The notes: generated from the letters alone by a model not told the origin. DNA of 64,000 nt from Companilactobacillus halodurans (GCF_009600985.1 NZ_VDFP01000008.1:1-64000), one strand, 5' to 3'. Shown: positions 19,161 to 28,886, counted from the stretch's first letter. Numbers and translations: made by a program.

Positions 19161-19913
19161 TTACTTATTATAGTTAACCAAAGCTAAGAATGATTCAGGG
19201 TCCATGCTGGCACCACCAACAAGTCCACCATCAATATCTTCTTTAGCCATTAATTCTTTAACATTAGCTGGTTTTACAGAACCACCGTAAAGAATTCTTA
19301 CTTTATCAGCAGTATCTGCATCGTACAAGCTAGCAATCTTTTCACGGATTACGTGAACCATTTCTTGTGCTTGATCAGCAGTAGCAGTCTTGCCAGTACC
19401 GATAGCCCAGATTGGTTCGTAAGCGATAACTGATTTAACTAAGTCGTCAGCAGAAATACCTTTAACAGCATTTTCGATTTGACCAGTTACCCAGTCTTCA
19501 GCTTTTCCGGCTTCACGTTGTTCTAGTGTTTCACCACAACAAATGATTGGGAACATGTTGTTCTTTAAGATAGCATGTGCTTTCTTGTTGATGTCTTCAT
19601 CAGTTTCCTTGAAGTATTGTCTTCTTTCTGAGTGACCGATGATTACATAGTCAAGACCCATTTCGTCAAGTGCTTTAGGTGAAGTTTCACCAGTAAATGC
19701 ACCTGCATCTTCGAAGTATGAGTTTTCAGCAGCAGTCTTTAAAGGTGTACCTTCAGCACCAGCAACAAGTGTTGTCAAGTCGATAGCTGGAGCACCGATA
19801 ATAGCTTCTACGCCAGATTCTGGCAATTTGCCTTTGATGCCGTCTAAGAATTCTTGGGTTTCTTTAGGATTTTTGTTCATCTTCCAGTTACCCGCAATAA
19901 TAGGTGTACGCAT
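19161..19913 (-). CDS. tpiA: Triosephosphate isomerase
   Basis: Triosephosphate isomerase interconverts dihydroxyacetone phosphate and glyceraldehyde 3-phosphate. The 250-residue TIM barrel shows the catalytic Lys11 (GNWKMN), His94 (IIGHSERR) and Glu166 ([11 protein letters not shown]), and the phosphate-binding LYGGSVKP. The ATG follows AAGGAG, 26 bases after pgk. Confidence 0.98.
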   Translation of the reverse strand: MRTPIIAGNWKMNKNPKETQEFLDGIKGKLPESGVEAIIGAPAIDLTTLVAGAEGTPLKTAAENSYFEDAGAFTGETSPKALDEMGLDYVIIGHSERRQYFKETDEDINKKAHAILKNNMFPIICCGETLEQREAGKAEDWVTGQIENAVKGISADDLVKSVIAYEPIWAIGTGKTATADQAQEMVHVIREKIASLYDADTADKVRILYGGSVKPANVKELMAKEDIDGGLVGGASMDPESFLALVNYNK

Positions 19914-19939
19914 AAATTAATTCTCCTTGTGAAAAATAA

Positions 19940-21154
19940 TTATTTATCTGAAATTGAGTCAATACCAGGTAATACTTTACCTTCAAGGTATTCTAGTGAT
20001 GCACCACCACCAGTTGAGATGTGTGTAAGCTTGTCAGCAATACCAAGGCTCTTAGCAGCAGCAGTTGAGTCACCACCACCAACGATAGTAATAGCATCTG
20101 ATAAGTTACCCATAGCACGTCCAACTTCAAGTGTACCTTCAGCGAACTTGCTCATTTCGAATGCACCCATTGGTCCATTCCATACAACAGTCTTTGCACC
20201 ATTTAATTTATCTTGGAACAATTTAACTGTCTTAGGTCCGATATCAAGAGCCATTTCGTCATCAGGAATATCAACGCCATCAGTAGTTGTTGCATCAGCA
20301 TCATTAGAGAATTCTTTAGCAACGATGTGGTCTACAGGAAGTACGATCTTGTCGCCAGCTTTTTGAAGGAGGTCCTTAGCTAGGTCAACTTTGTCAGCTT
20401 CGAATAGTGACTTACCAATCTTGTGGCCTTGTGCAGCCAAGAATGTGTATGCCATACCACCACCGATTAAGATGTGGTCTGATTTTGGAATTAAGTTTTC
20501 AATAACACCGATCTTATCTGAAACCTTAGCACCACCAAGAATAGTTACGAATGGGTGTACAGGATTGTCAACGGCATTACCTAAGAACTTGATTTCCTTT
20601 TCCATCAAGAATCCAGCAGCAACTGGCTTGCCAGCAGCCTTCATGGCTGTTGAAATACCAACGTTTGAAGCATGGCTTCTGTGGGCTGTACCGAATGCAT
20701 CGTTGATAAATACGTCACCAAGTGATGCCCAGTATTCGCCAAGTTTAGGATCGTTCTTGCTTTCACGTTTACCAAAGTCATTATCGATATCTTGGAAACG
20801 AGTGTTTTCCATAAGTAGGATGTCGCCATCATTTAGTTCGTTGATAGCATCTTCAAGTTCTTTACCTTCGTTAGTTGGTACGAACTTAACTGACAAACCA
20901 CTTAATTCTTGAAGTTTAGCAGCAACTGGCTTCAATGATAAAGCTTTCTTGTCTTCGTCACTCTTAATACGACCCAAGTGAGAAAGTAAGATAACCTTTC
21001 CACCATGTTCTGAAACATATTTGATTGTTGGGATAGCACCAACGATACGGTTAGTATCGCCGACAACACCATCTTTGATAGGAACGTTGAAATCAACACG
21101 CATCAAGACTTTTTTGTCTTTTACGTCAACGTCAGAAACAATAAGTTTTGCCAT
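19940..21154 (-). CDS. pgk: Phosphoglycerate kinase
   Basis: The 404-residue two-domain kinase makes ATP from 1,3-bisphosphoglycerate. It has [18 protein letters not shown], the [11 protein letters not shown] loop, and the nucleotide-site [11 protein letters not shown] and [10 protein letters not shown] strong hairpin with a T run lies between gap and pgk, so pgk-tpiA-eno would receive only readthrough transcripts unless there is an internal promoter. Confidence 0.98.
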   Translation of the reverse strand: MAKLIVSDVDVKDKKVLMRVDFNVPIKDGVVGDTNRIVGAIPTIKYVSEHGGKVILLSHLGRIKSDEDKKALSLKPVAAKLQELSGLSVKFVPTNEGKELEDAINELNDGDILLMENTRFQDIDNDFGKRESKNDPKLGEYWASLGDVFINDAFGTAHRSHASNVGISTAMKAAGKPVAAGFLMEKEIKFLGNAVDNPVHPFVTILGGAKVSDKIGVIENLIPKSDHILIGGGMAYTFLAAQGHKIGKSLFEADKVDLAKDLLQKAGDKIVLPVDHIVAKEFSNDADATTTDGVDIPDDEMALDIGPKTVKLFQDKLNGAKTVVWNGPMGAFEMSKFAEGTLEVGRAMGNLSDAITIVGGGDSTAAAKSLGIADKLTHISTGGGASLEYLEGKVLPGIDSISDK

Positions 21155-21177
21155 TATAAATCCTCCAATATTTTCCT

Positions 21178-21211
21178 TAAAAAAAGGCGGAAGGAGTTTC
21201 CTCCCTCCGCC
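21178..21211 (-). terminator. Intra-operon terminator between gap and pgk
   Basis: GGCGGAGGGAG and CTCCTTCCGCC pair on the minus strand around a four-base loop and are followed by seven T. It lies directly downstream of gap inside an otherwise collinear glycolytic operon and probably sets a higher gap transcript level. Confidence 0.85.
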
Positions 21212-21262
21212 AATTTAAATCACACTAAATTAGGTTTTTGCGATTACATGTAGATTAAATAA

Positions 21263-22291
21263 TTAGTCCAATGTAGCAAATTTTTCAAGTGTACGAACCA
21301 TTTGTGCAGTGAAACCTGATTCGTTATCATACCATGCAACAGTCTTAACAACTTGGCCATCACCTGAACCAACAACTTGTGTTTGTGTTGGGTCAAATAC
21401 TGAACCAAATGAAGTACCGATGATATCTGATGAAACGATTTGGTCATCATTGTAACCGAATGATTCATTGTTTTCTGTTCTCTTCTTGATAGCTGCGTTA
21501 ACATCGTCAACTGTAACTTCTTTGTCAAGAGTTGCAACTAATTCTGTCAATGAACCTGTGATAACAGGTACACGTTGTGCGTGTCCATCAAGCTTACCCT
21601 TAAGTGCAGGAACAACAAGACCCATGGCCTTAGCAGCACCAGTTGAGTGAGGGATGATGTTTGCAGCAGCAGCACGTGCAGCACGAACATTACCTTTACG
21701 TTCTGGACCATCTTGAAGTTTTTGTGTAGCTGTGTATGCGTGGATTGTTGTCATTGTACCAGCTTTGATACCGAAAGCTTTGTTTACAGTATCAGCAAGT
21801 GGTGCAAGACAGTTTGTTGTACATGAACCAGCTGAAGCGATCTTAACATCCTTTGTTAGGACATCTTCGTTAACACCGTAAACAACTGTAGGCATGTCAC
21901 CTGATGGAGCTGAGATCAATACACGTTTTGCACCGGCATCGATGTGAGCTTGTGCTTTTTCTTGTGATGTGTAGAAACCAGTACATTCAAGAACGATGTC
22001 AACACCGTCGTTAGCAACCCATTTAAGGTCTGCAGCGTTCATTTCTGCGTATACAGGGATCTTCTTACCATCAACAACGATAGCACTTTCTTCAGCTGTA
22101 ATAGCATCTGTCTTGAAGTTACCGTGAGCTGTATCATACTTCAACAAGTGTGCAAGCATAGCAGGTGAAGTTAAATCGTTAATAGCAACAACTTCCAAAT
22201 CTGTTTTGCCTTCTGCTTGAAGAGCAGCGATACGGCGGAAAGCCAAACGACCGATACGGCCAAATCCATTAATACCAACTTTTGTAGTCAT
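21263..22291 (-). CDS. gap: Glyceraldehyde-3-phosphate dehydrogenase, NAD-type
   Basis: The 342-residue enzyme has [11 protein letters not shown], the NAD-preferring VAINDL, the active site [10 protein letters not shown] with Cys157 and the phosphate-binding PHSTGAAKA. It catalyses oxidative phosphorylation of glyceraldehyde 3-phosphate. AAGGAGG stands before the ATG. It lies directly after cggR, as in Bacillus, and is followed by a strong hairpin. Confidence 0.98.
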   Translation of the reverse strand: MTTKVGINGFGRIGRLAFRRIAALQAEGKTDLEVVAINDLTSPAMLAHLLKYDTAHGNFKTDAITAEESAIVVDGKKIPVYAEMNAADLKWVANDGVDIVLECTGFYTSQEKAQAHIDAGAKRVLISAPSGDMPTVVYGVNEDVLTKDVKIASAGSCTTNCLAPLADTVNKAFGIKAGTMTTIHAYTATQKLQDGPERKGNVRAARAAAANIIPHSTGAAKAMGLVVPALKGKLDGHAQRVPVITGSLTELVATLDKEVTVDDVNAAIKKRTENNESFGYNDDQIVSSDIIGTSFGSVFDPTQTQVVGSGDGQVVKTVAWYDNESGFTAQMVRTLEKFATLD

Positions 22292-22325
22292 ACAAAAATT
22301 CCTCCTTCAGGAAATCAAAAAAATA

Positions 22326-23372
22326 TTATTTTAAAGGGTTATCCCTTAAAATCAACTTTGAGGCACCCTCATCAGTGATTAGAATCGTATGATGAGGTGC
22401 GTTTTTCATATATGATTGAATTGCTTTAGCCTTACTTTGACCACCGGCAATTGCAATCACATGTTCTATTTTATCAAGGTCCCGGACATGAAGTCCAATC
22501 CTAGGTACCTTATATACAAGTTTACCACTTTGATCGAAGAAATCACCAAAAGCTTCAGAAACAGCTTTTCCTGAGCTGACAAGTTTACGTTCCTTATCAG
22601 AAAGATTTCTTCTCTCAGCCATAATACTTGCGGTTCCAATGCTGTGAATCACAACATTACTTCTATATATTAAGTCAAGAACCGATTTAATTGAAGTCTC
22701 TTTTTGCAAAGATTCAAAACTTTTTTCGCTAATGTCTTCAGGAAGATACAAAGCACGGTACTGGCCTTGCGTTCTTAAAGCCATTTCGGCACAAACACTA
22801 TTTGCCTGAATCGTAACTGACTCACCTACTCCACCTCGAGCTGGTAAAAAGACCAACTGACGGTTTTTTGATAAATCAGGTGAAAGATTTCTTGCAGCTC
22901 GTGCCAAGGTGCTTCCTCCAGTAACAGAAATCATTGACTGTCCTGTAAGAAGCAATGAGCCTAAAAGTTGATTGAGCCTTCGTCCAAATGAGTCAATCAC
23001 ACGGTATTGCTTGTCAGCATTACCTGGTAAAACAATACAACGACTGATTCCAAGTTTTGTACTAAGTTGTTTTTCCAAGATAGCCGTTCCTTGATAATCA
23101 GCTAAAATATCGGTTAACTTACCCACTACGTCGCTACCAGTTTCAGTAAGAGACATCCCTGACTTTGAAGACTCAAGCAACCCTTGCTTCTTCAATAGGT
23201 CTGTCTCAGTTCTTAAACCACGTTCCGTAATGTTGAGGTCATCAGCTAATACTCTGCGCCCGACCGGCTCCATTAATGAGATACTCTGAAGAATTTTAAA
23301 TCGCTTTTCCAGAGTCTTAATGAAGTCTGGAGCGACTAAATCTAGCAATTCTAAATCTTCATTATTAGTCAT
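22326..23372 (-). CDS. cggR: Central glycolytic genes regulator CggR
   Basis: CggR is the SorC/DeoR-type repressor of the lower glycolytic genes and responds to fructose-1,6-bisphosphate in Bacillus. The 348-residue protein has an N-terminal winged HTH (GRRVLADDLNITERGLRTE) and a sugar-phosphate-binding domain (about 90-348) with SVTGGSTLARAA and GVGESVTIQA. Its gene is first in the operon, and the ribosome site GTGGAG lies directly downstream of the operator, so the protein represses its own synthesis. Confidence 0.95.
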   Translation of the reverse strand: MTNNEDLELLDLVAPDFIKTLEKRFKILQSISLMEPVGRRVLADDLNITERGLRTETDLLKKQGLLESSKSGMSLTETGSDVVGKLTDILADYQGTAILEKQLSTKLGISRCIVLPGNADKQYRVIDSFGRRLNQLLGSLLLTGQSMISVTGGSTLARAARNLSPDLSKNRQLVFLPARGGVGESVTIQANSVCAEMALRTQGQYRALYLPEDISEKSFESLQKETSIKSVLDLIYRSNVVIHSIGTASIMAERRNLSDKERKLVSSGKAVSEAFGDFFDQSGKLVYKVPRIGLHVRDLDKIEHVIAIAGGQSKAKAIQSYMKNAPHHTILITDEGASKLILRDNPLK

Positions 23373-23388
23373 CTGATATACTCCACGG

Positions 23389-23424
23389 GACTTATTTCGT
23401 CCCTGTATGTCTGTTTACGACCCA
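23389..23424 (-). promoter_or_regulatory. CggR operator
   Basis: On the minus strand: TGGGTC, six bases, AGAC, four bases, AGGGAC, six bases, AGTC. This reproduces the Bacillus CggR consensus CGGGAC-N6-TGTC-N4-CGGGAC-N6-TGTC in order and exact spacing, with a few base changes. It lies downstream of the promoter at 23482-23509, where bound repressor would act as a roadblock. Confidence 0.85.
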
Positions 23425-23481
23425 TGTACTCCAAAAATAAAAGCTCGGATGAATCAAGTTCATCTCTCAAGCACAGTTATT

Positions 23482-23509
23482 AGTATAAACTCTCTTGTGA
23501 AAATATCAA
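23482..23509 (-). promoter_or_regulatory. Promoter of the cggR-gap operon
   Basis: TTGATA (504-509 of this block, i.e. 23504-23509) and TATACT (23482-23487) are separated by 16 bases on the minus strand. This is upstream of the CggR operator, the same order as in Bacillus. Confidence 0.7.
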
Positions 23510-23597
23510 GGGATATGTTTACGAAAAATCCAATTAATTCGATTTTTTTAGTGATTTACTTTTCACCCTAATGTGCGCTAAAATTATTATTGTACTT

Positions 23598-23669
23598 GCG
23601 CCGCTAGTGTAATGGATCGCACACAGGATTCCGGTTCCTGGAATGCGGGTTCGACTCCCGCGTGGCGCA
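23598..23669 (+). tRNA. tRNA-Arg(CCG)
   Basis: The 72-base cloverleaf has acceptor arms GCGCCGC and GTGGCGC (one G-U) and discriminator A. The anticodon stem CAGGA/TCCTG closes the loop TTCCGGT, which gives anticodon CCG, and the T-arm reads GCGGGTTCGACTCCCGC. The CCA end is not encoded. A T run follows. It is the only tRNA in the window and is transcribed against its neighbours. Confidence 0.95.
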
Positions 23670-23743
23670 TTTTTTTGTTTCACAAACTATTGATTTTAAG
23701 TGTTGATAAATCAACTTTTTACACCGTTTTCAGAATATTATTA

Positions 23744-23796
23744 CAAAAAATAAGATAATTCTTCGGATTTAGACCGAGAATTATCTTATTTTTTTC
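23744..23796. terminator. Bidirectional terminator between tRNA-Arg and the mdc operon
   Basis: AAAAAATAAGATAATTCT and AGAATTATCTTATTTTTT form a long stem with T runs both ways. The last gene of the minus-strand mdc cluster ends inside the stem (its TAA is part of the stem). Confidence 0.92.
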
Positions 23797-24577
23797 GTTT
23801 ACTCTGAAAAATGAAGTGGCGTAAGGTTTGGTTGAAGATATCAGGTACCTCCGCCATAATGTCATGCCCACAATCATCAATAACGACTTGGCTAATACAA
23901 GGATTCTTCTCTGACATCAATTGGGCAAATCGATAGTTAAAATATGGACTTTCCTTCGCTACGACCAAATTAATGGGTACTTTAGTATTCAAAACAGTGT
24001 CGCGCCAATCTTTTTGAATGTGATCAAACAATAATGGCAAGTCTTTATCTCTATCGAAAGGATAATTAGCTTTAACTTTATTCAAATCAAAACTGATTCG
24101 ACTATCTAAACCATGCAGCGTTTCATGGATACCATTAGGAGTGGTGACTTTTGCTTTGAAATTTTCCTGTGTAATATCTTCAAATCCATACTGCCAATCT
24201 TGACCATTTAACATCTTAGGCGATTGATCGATTGCCATAACCGTTTTGACATTACGATATTTGGACAAATACGCATAACAGATGCTTGCTCCCATTGAAT
24301 GCCCAATCAAAATTGGTTTTTTAATCTGCAAATAATCAATTAAGCTTGCTAAATCATTGACCAGTTGTTCTATCGTCAAATTTTTATCAGTTCGCTGCGA
24401 CTTACCTTGATTGCGATGATCGTAGGTGATGACTCGACAATTCATCTCTAAAAGGTATTCGACTTGAGCCTGCCAAACCTCTTGATAGCCACCAAATCCT
24501 TCTACTAATATAACAGGTTGGCCACTGCCACTATCTTGATAATCCAGTTTTATCTTGTCATTTGTTAAAAATTTCAT
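23786..24577 (-). CDS. Alpha/beta hydrolase at the 3' end of the mdc operon
   Basis: The 263-residue protein has the alpha/beta hydrolase fold: LVEGFGGYQEVW, the strand YDHRNQGKSQ, the nucleophile elbow GHSMGAS and a C-terminal DDCGHDI histidine motif. The frame extends upstream, but AGGAG precedes the ATG at 24577 (MKFLTND). It lies 58 bases after mdcG behind a weak hairpin. Classical malonate decarboxylase clusters have no such gene. A thioesterase or ester-hydrolase role linked to malonyl or acetyl groups would be speculation; an unrelated esterase is equally possible. Confidence 0.75.
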   Translation of the reverse strand: MKFLTNDKIKLDYQDSGSGQPVILVEGFGGYQEVWQAQVEYLLEMNCRVITYDHRNQGKSQRTDKNLTIEQLVNDLASLIDYLQIKKPILIGHSMGASICYAYLSKYRNVKTVMAIDQSPKMLNGQDWQYGFEDITQENFKAKVTTPNGIHETLHGLDSRISFDLNKVKANYPFDRDKDLPLLFDHIQKDWRDTVLNTKVPINLVVAKESPYFNYRFAQLMSEKNPCISQVVIDDCGHDIMAEVPDIFNQTLRHFIFQSKRKK

Positions 24578-24589
24578 CTTTTCTCCTAT

Positions 24590-24618
24590 AAAAAAAGCCC
24601 AATCCACTAATGTGAATT
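24590..24618 (-). terminator. Weak hairpin with T run between mdcG and the hydrolase gene
   Basis: AATTCAC pairs with GTGGATT (one G-U) on the minus strand, followed by GGGC and seven T. It may lower transcription of the hydrolase gene relative to mdc. The stem is short, so it could be leaky. Confidence 0.45.
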
Positions 24619-24635
24619 CGACTCTTTTATACAAT

Positions 24636-25256
24636 TTATTCTTTTGTCCAGGGATTCTCAACCAAAATTGGTCCCGAAATAGTTTTCATCATAATAGTTT
24701 TTGAACTATTAGCGTACTCCTCTAATGAAAAGCCGCTGCTTCCTAAAATGACTTGCAAATCGGCATGAACGCCAAATTGATTGAGTTTTTCTAAAAGTTT
24801 CTTTGCGCTGATTTTATCAATTGGCGTTTGAGTCTTTAAAATCAAATCCAAATCGCTAGTCATTTTGGCTGCTTTAGTTCTCGTAGCTAATTCAAAACCT
24901 ACGCTACCACTGATTCCCCATCGATAGTTAGACAAAATTTGCGCTACTTTTGGTAATGCTTTAATTGCTGGCAATTCAAAACGTGTCGTCTTTTTAGTCC
25001 AAGCCTCATCTTGAACCAAATCAAAAGGCGTGATGACCTTCTTGATCTTCTTTTCAGAAAGATACGTTGCAAACCGATGCTCTCGTTTAATACCGCGAAT
25101 ACCAACCGGAATCAAATCACCTTGTTTTTTCTGTCGTCTAACTACAACCGTCAGTGAATTAGAAAAAATTTGTTCGGCCCAATCTGGCAGTCTATCGCCT
25201 GACAAATCATTAATAGAGTTAATTTCTAATAAATCGTGTGGCTCTACTTCTACCAT
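24636..25256 (-). CDS. mdcG: Malonate decarboxylase holo-ACP synthase (phosphoribosyl-dephospho-CoA transferase)
   Basis: MdcG transfers the 2'-(5''-phosphoribosyl)-3'-dephospho-CoA prosthetic group from its triphosphoribosyl precursor to the serine of MdcC. The 206-residue protein has the nucleotidyltransferase-like motif GSVGFELATRT followed by TSDLDLIL, as in MdcG/CitX-type enzymes. Its ATG overlaps the end of the fused mdcDE gene by seven bases. The precursor-making partner MdcB is not encoded nearby. Confidence 0.85.
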   Translation of the reverse strand: MVEVEPHDLLEINSINDLSGDRLPDWAEQIFSNSLTVVVRRQKKQGDLIPVGIRGIKREHRFATYLSEKKIKKVITPFDLVQDEAWTKKTTRFELPAIKALPKVAQILSNYRWGISGSVGFELATRTKAAKMTSDLDLILKTQTPIDKISAKKLLEKLNQFGVHADLQVILGSSGFSLEEYANSSKTIMMKTISGPILVENPWTKE

Positions 25257-26908
25257 TGTTCGTCCACTAATTTACGGACTTTGAGAGTAGCTTTACGACC
25301 ACTTTCAATGGCAATTGGTGTTTGATAACGGAAATGTAAAGTTCTATCGCCATCGAGACTATCGATAGCACCTTGAATCAATTCCTTAACTTTAGCTACA
25401 TTTTCGTCAGTTGCATCCCATGAACCGATACCCTTAACTAATTTGTACAAAGCACCAAGTTTTTCATAGTTATCGATATCATAAGCCATAGCTGGAACAT
25501 GCTTCGTAGCTTCTTCTAGTTCGGCAATAGTTCTTTGAGTGATACGGGCAGCACTAGCCTTTGACATAGCTTGAATAGTGATTGAATCATCATCAAGTGC
25601 AATCATACGGTTAGATTGAAGACCATGTGCTAAGAAACCACCGGAAACAGCATCGCCAGGAATAAAGTCAATTACGGGGTGACCTGCTTGTCTAGCTTTA
25701 GCATAGGCTGCAGCACTTGAACCTAAAGCCAAGTGGATACCAATCAATTCCTCTTGGTAACCATAAGCTTGACTAGGAACATCAACGACTAGAATAATAG
25801 GACGCTTTGTGTCTTTATCTTTGTCTTCAGCAACAATGTTGTTAACGATGTTACCCACTGCAAAGCCTTCTTGCAAACCAACTTCACCTTCACGAACACG
25901 TGGGAAGTCATTGTTTTCATCAGGAACGATAGCAATGTATTCTTTGCCATCCTTATTAGCATGCAAAACTGTTGAAACTGGACTAGTAGCATTCTTGATG
26001 CCAGTCAATTTTTCAAACCACAAACGGCCACGACTCTTAGTACCAGCTTTGTCGCCAGCAGTAGCTTCTGGAATTTCATGCTTTGTAACTTTAATATTCT
26101 TATATAGTTTGTCATATGTTGGAATATCTAACTTCTTAGACAAGTCCAATTCATCTAGCAAGCTAAGGTAAAAGTCAGTTTGTTCTGTTCTCTTGCTATC
26201 CTTTTTCTTATCGATAGCATCGACGATTGAAGCTTTGATGTTATCAACAGTATCTTCAACCACTTCATCAACTAAGCCTGTCTTAAGACGTTGGTTAGTT
26301 CCTAAAGTATTCCAAATCAAGTTCTTATCGCTAGAGTCAAATTCACGAACGCCAGCTTCTTGTTCAATAACTTCTGGACCATTTAGACCAATTCTAGCTT
26401 TATTAGTTGTAATCAAGTATGACAAGATTGAGGCAGTAATTGACATACCACCAAATGATCCAACACGACCAGGAATAAGTCCGATAACTGGAACGTATTT
26501 CTTCAAAGCAATAACAGCATTTTGAATTTCAGAAATCGACAACAAACCATAGTTAGCTTCTTGTAGACGAACACCACCAGTATCCAAAACGATAATTGGA
26601 TAGATTGTCTTGCCATTCTTGTTATCTTCTAAGGCCTTCTCTAAGGCTGCAACGATTTTGGCACCACTAACTTCACCAATACCGCCTCCTTGGAATTTAC
26701 CTTCGATAGAAACGATCAAGACATTTTTGTCATTGATCTTACCTTTCATTAAAACAATTCCGTCATCACTTTCAGGAACGATATCTTGGGGCTCCAAATG
26801 TGGTGAAATCATGTCATCTAATGGTCCAACTAACTCTTTAGAAGTTCCAGCATCTAATAATGAAAGCGCACGTTCACGTGCATGTAATTCAACAAAACTA
26901 TTTTTCAT
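25250..26908 (-). CDS. mdcDE: Fused malonate decarboxylase beta-gamma subunits (MdcD-MdcE)
   Basis: The first half (about 1-270) is the MdcD carboxyltransferase-like beta subunit: LDAGTSKELVGP, FQGGGIGEVSGAK (72-84), the DTGGVRLQEAN segment and PGRVGSFGGMS. The second half (about 290-552) is the MdcE gamma subunit: SRGRLWFEKLTG, VPSQAYGYQEELIG (377-390) and GDAVSGGFLAHGLQ (418-431). Together these halves decarboxylate malonyl-S-ACP to acetyl-S-ACP. In Klebsiella they are two proteins; here one continuous frame of 552 residues covers both, joined by a linker near 235-290. The ATG overlaps mdcC by eleven bases, with GGAGG just upstream. Confidence 0.92.
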   Translation of the reverse strand: MKNSFVELHARERALSLLDAGTSKELVGPLDDMISPHLEPQDIVPESDDGIVLMKGKINDKNVLIVSIEGKFQGGGIGEVSGAKIVAALEKALEDNKNGKTIYPIIVLDTGGVRLQEANYGLLSISEIQNAVIALKKYVPVIGLIPGRVGSFGGMSITASILSYLITTNKARIGLNGPEVIEQEAGVREFDSSDKNLIWNTLGTNQRLKTGLVDEVVEDTVDNIKASIVDAIDKKKDSKRTEQTDFYLSLLDELDLSKKLDIPTYDKLYKNIKVTKHEIPEATAGDKAGTKSRGRLWFEKLTGIKNATSPVSTVLHANKDGKEYIAIVPDENNDFPRVREGEVGLQEGFAVGNIVNNIVAEDKDKDTKRPIILVVDVPSQAYGYQEELIGIHLALGSSAAAYAKARQAGHPVIDFIPGDAVSGGFLAHGLQSNRMIALDDDSITIQAMSKASAARITQRTIAELEEATKHVPAMAYDIDNYEKLGALYKLVKGIGSWDATDENVAKVKELIQGAIDSLDGDRTLHFRYQTPIAIESGRKATLKVRKLVDEQW

Positions 26909-27194
26909 CTTTTAGTTCCTCCAATGCTTGAGTTAAACGAAGATTAACAACGCCCGGAGTTGAACCAAAGTCGTTGATTTCAGCGTTTACTTGGATTGGG
27001 TATCTGTCAAAGAAACGGTTCAAAACATTTTGCCAAACTTCTTTGAAACCATCGCTACCGGTAACAATATTAACTTCTGTCTTTTTATCTGTTGGTCTGA
27101 AAATAACTTCGAGGTCACCAGATGCTACAACACCAACGTGAACTGGTTTAGAAATTGCATCTTTAGTGTCGAAATTAAAGTGTAATTTTTCCAT
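26898..27194 (-). CDS. mdcC: Malonate decarboxylase acyl carrier protein (delta subunit)
   Basis: This 98-residue protein carries the phosphoribosyl-dephospho-CoA arm that shuttles malonyl and acetyl groups. The attachment motif GVVASGDLEV puts the modified serine at residue 25, the position known for Klebsiella MdcC. The frame opens at 27206, but GGAG six bases before the ATG at 27194 (MEKLHFNF) makes this start better. Confidence 0.92.
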   Translation of the reverse strand: MEKLHFNFDTKDAISKPVHVGVVASGDLEVIFRPTDKKTEVNIVTGSDGFKEVWQNVLNRFFDRYPIQVNAEINDFGSTPGVVNLRLTQALEELKDEK

Positions 27195-27245
27195 TTTTGT
27201 CTCCATTCTCTTTTTAATTGTTTATAAAAATTAGTCTGTTAAAAA

Positions 27246-28886
27246 TTATGACCAACTTCTGAATTTTGCGGGTGGGTTGTATAGTCCATCAGACCACTTA
27301 ACAAGATCATCCATATTTTGAGCTGCAAGAAGTGATCTCTTAGCTTCGCTACGGTGAACACCTAAGTCTTCTGGCAAGGCAACGATACCTCTAGCACGTA
27401 AATCAGCTAGTTGTTTAGGATTGCTTCTCAAACCTACAGGTGTGACACCAGCAATTGCCTCGATAGCAGCTTGTCTTTCGGCCATACTGTCGGTCTTATA
27501 AAGGTAAGCAATACCTTCTTCAGTCACAATGTGAGTTGTATCTTCGCTATAAATCATAATTGGAACATTAGCTAGCTTAGCTTCTTTTTGAACTTCTTCA
27601 GCATCCAAGTGGTCGACAAAGACAGGCTTCTTATTAGAACCGAATGTCTCAACCATTTGAACAACTAATTTTTGTCCCTTACCTAGTGGATCATCATCGG
27701 GACGAAGACTTTGCCAAGCTGGTGTTGAGTGACGACGGCCATGTGGATTGCTTCCCATATTAGGAGCTCCACCAAATCCAGAAAGACGACCGTTAGTAAC
27801 AGTTGATGAATTACCATATTTATCAATTTGTAGAGTTGATCCAACGAACATATCAAGAGCATATTGACCAGCCATTTGTCCGAAGGCACGGTTAGAACGC
27901 ATTGTTCCATCTTTACCAACGAAGAAAATATCAGGACGGTGAGCGATATAGTTTTCCATACCAACTTCTCCACCGAAACTGTGGATTGTTTGAATCCAGC
28001 CACTTTCAATTGCAGGAATCAAAGTAGGTGTTGGGTTAACTTCCCAGTTAGGAACAATCTTACCCTTCAAGCCTAGTTGGTCGCCATATGTTGGCAACAA
28101 CAATTCGATTGCAGCAGTATTAAAACCAACACCGTGGTTAACTGTTTGAACGTTGTGTTTTTCATAGATACCACGAATGGCCATCATACCCATAAGGATT
28201 TGTAGTTCTGTAACATTTTGAGGATCACGTGTAAATAGTGGTTCCAATTGATATGGTTGATCGGCTGGAACAACGACATCGACCCAGTCGCCAGGGATAT
28301 CAACACGTGGAACTTTATCAACGATTTCGTTAGCTTGAACGATAACGATTCCGTCTTTGAAAGCTGCAGCTTCAACAATAGCTGGAGTTTCCTCTGTATT
28401 TGCACCTGTGTAAAGATTACCGTCGCGGTCAACTTTATCAGCAGCAACTAAAACAACATTAGGAATCAAATCAACGTACAAACGAGCATACAATTCAAGG
28501 TATGTGTGAATATCGCCGACTTCCAAAGTTCCGTCAGCAATCATTTGGGAAATTCTTGTACTTTGGGGACCAGCAAATGAGAAGTCTAACTTCTTAGCGA
28601 TTCCTGTTTCAAAAATATCCAAATGTTCTGGACGTGACACACTGGACATGATCATATGTAGGTCATGAACTCTTTCAGGGTCAACTGAAGCTAAAGTCTT
28701 TGAAAGAAAACTTGCTTGCTTTTGTTTATCCCCTTCCAAAACGACTTTGTCGCCAGGTTTAATGACGCTTTCTAATAATTGTTTAGCATTTTCTGTTTTA
28801 ACTAATTTGCCATCCAAAATTGATGAAATGCTGCTCATTTTTTCAGCTTTTAAATCACGATTTTGGGTCCAACTTCTCTTAGCCAT
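27246..28886 (-). CDS. mdcA: Malonate decarboxylase alpha subunit (acetyl-ACP:malonate ACP transferase)
   Basis: MdcA swaps malonate for acetate on the carrier protein. The 546-residue protein begins with RSWTQNRD and matches the family throughout, including GVGFNTAAIELLLPTYG, SFGGEVGMENYIAHRPD and GSNPHGRRHSTPAW. The C-terminus ends PPAKFRSWS, the usual MdcA end. It follows mdcH by three bases. The order here is mdcH-mdcA-mdcC-mdcDE-mdcG, whereas Klebsiella has mdcABCDEFGH; moving mdcH to the front is a rearrangement. Confidence 0.95.
   Translation of the reverse strand: MAKRSWTQNRDLKAEKMSSISSILDGKLVKTENAKQLLESVIKPGDKVVLEGDKQKQASFLSKTLASVDPERVHDLHMIMSSVSRPEHLDIFETGIAKKLDFSFAGPQSTRISQMIADGTLEVGDIHTYLELYARLYVDLIPNVVLVAADKVDRDGNLYTGANTEETPAIVEAAAFKDGIVIVQANEIVDKVPRVDIPGDWVDVVVPADQPYQLEPLFTRDPQNVTELQILMGMMAIRGIYEKHNVQTVNHGVGFNTAAIELLLPTYGDQLGLKGKIVPNWEVNPTPTLIPAIESGWIQTIHSFGGEVGMENYIAHRPDIFFVGKDGTMRSNRAFGQMAGQYALDMFVGSTLQIDKYGNSSTVTNGRLSGFGGAPNMGSNPHGRRHSTPAWQSLRPDDDPLGKGQKLVVQMVETFGSNKKPVFVDHLDAEEVQKEAKLANVPIMIYSEDTTHIVTEEGIAYLYKTDSMAERQAAIEAIAGVTPVGLRSNPKQLADLRARGIVALPEDLGVHRSEAKRSLLAAQNMDDLVKWSDGLYNPPAKFRSWS

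Noticed and set aside
23598..23669. tRNA-Arg as an integration site (att) for a mobile element carrying mdc
   Set aside because: I found no duplicated tRNA 3' end, integrase or other mobility gene between the tRNA and the LysR gene.
24561..24661. Longer N-terminus for the alpha/beta hydrolase (start at 24661)
   Set aside because: The added 28 residues match no family and cover the hairpin after mdcG; AGGAG directly precedes the ATG at 24577.
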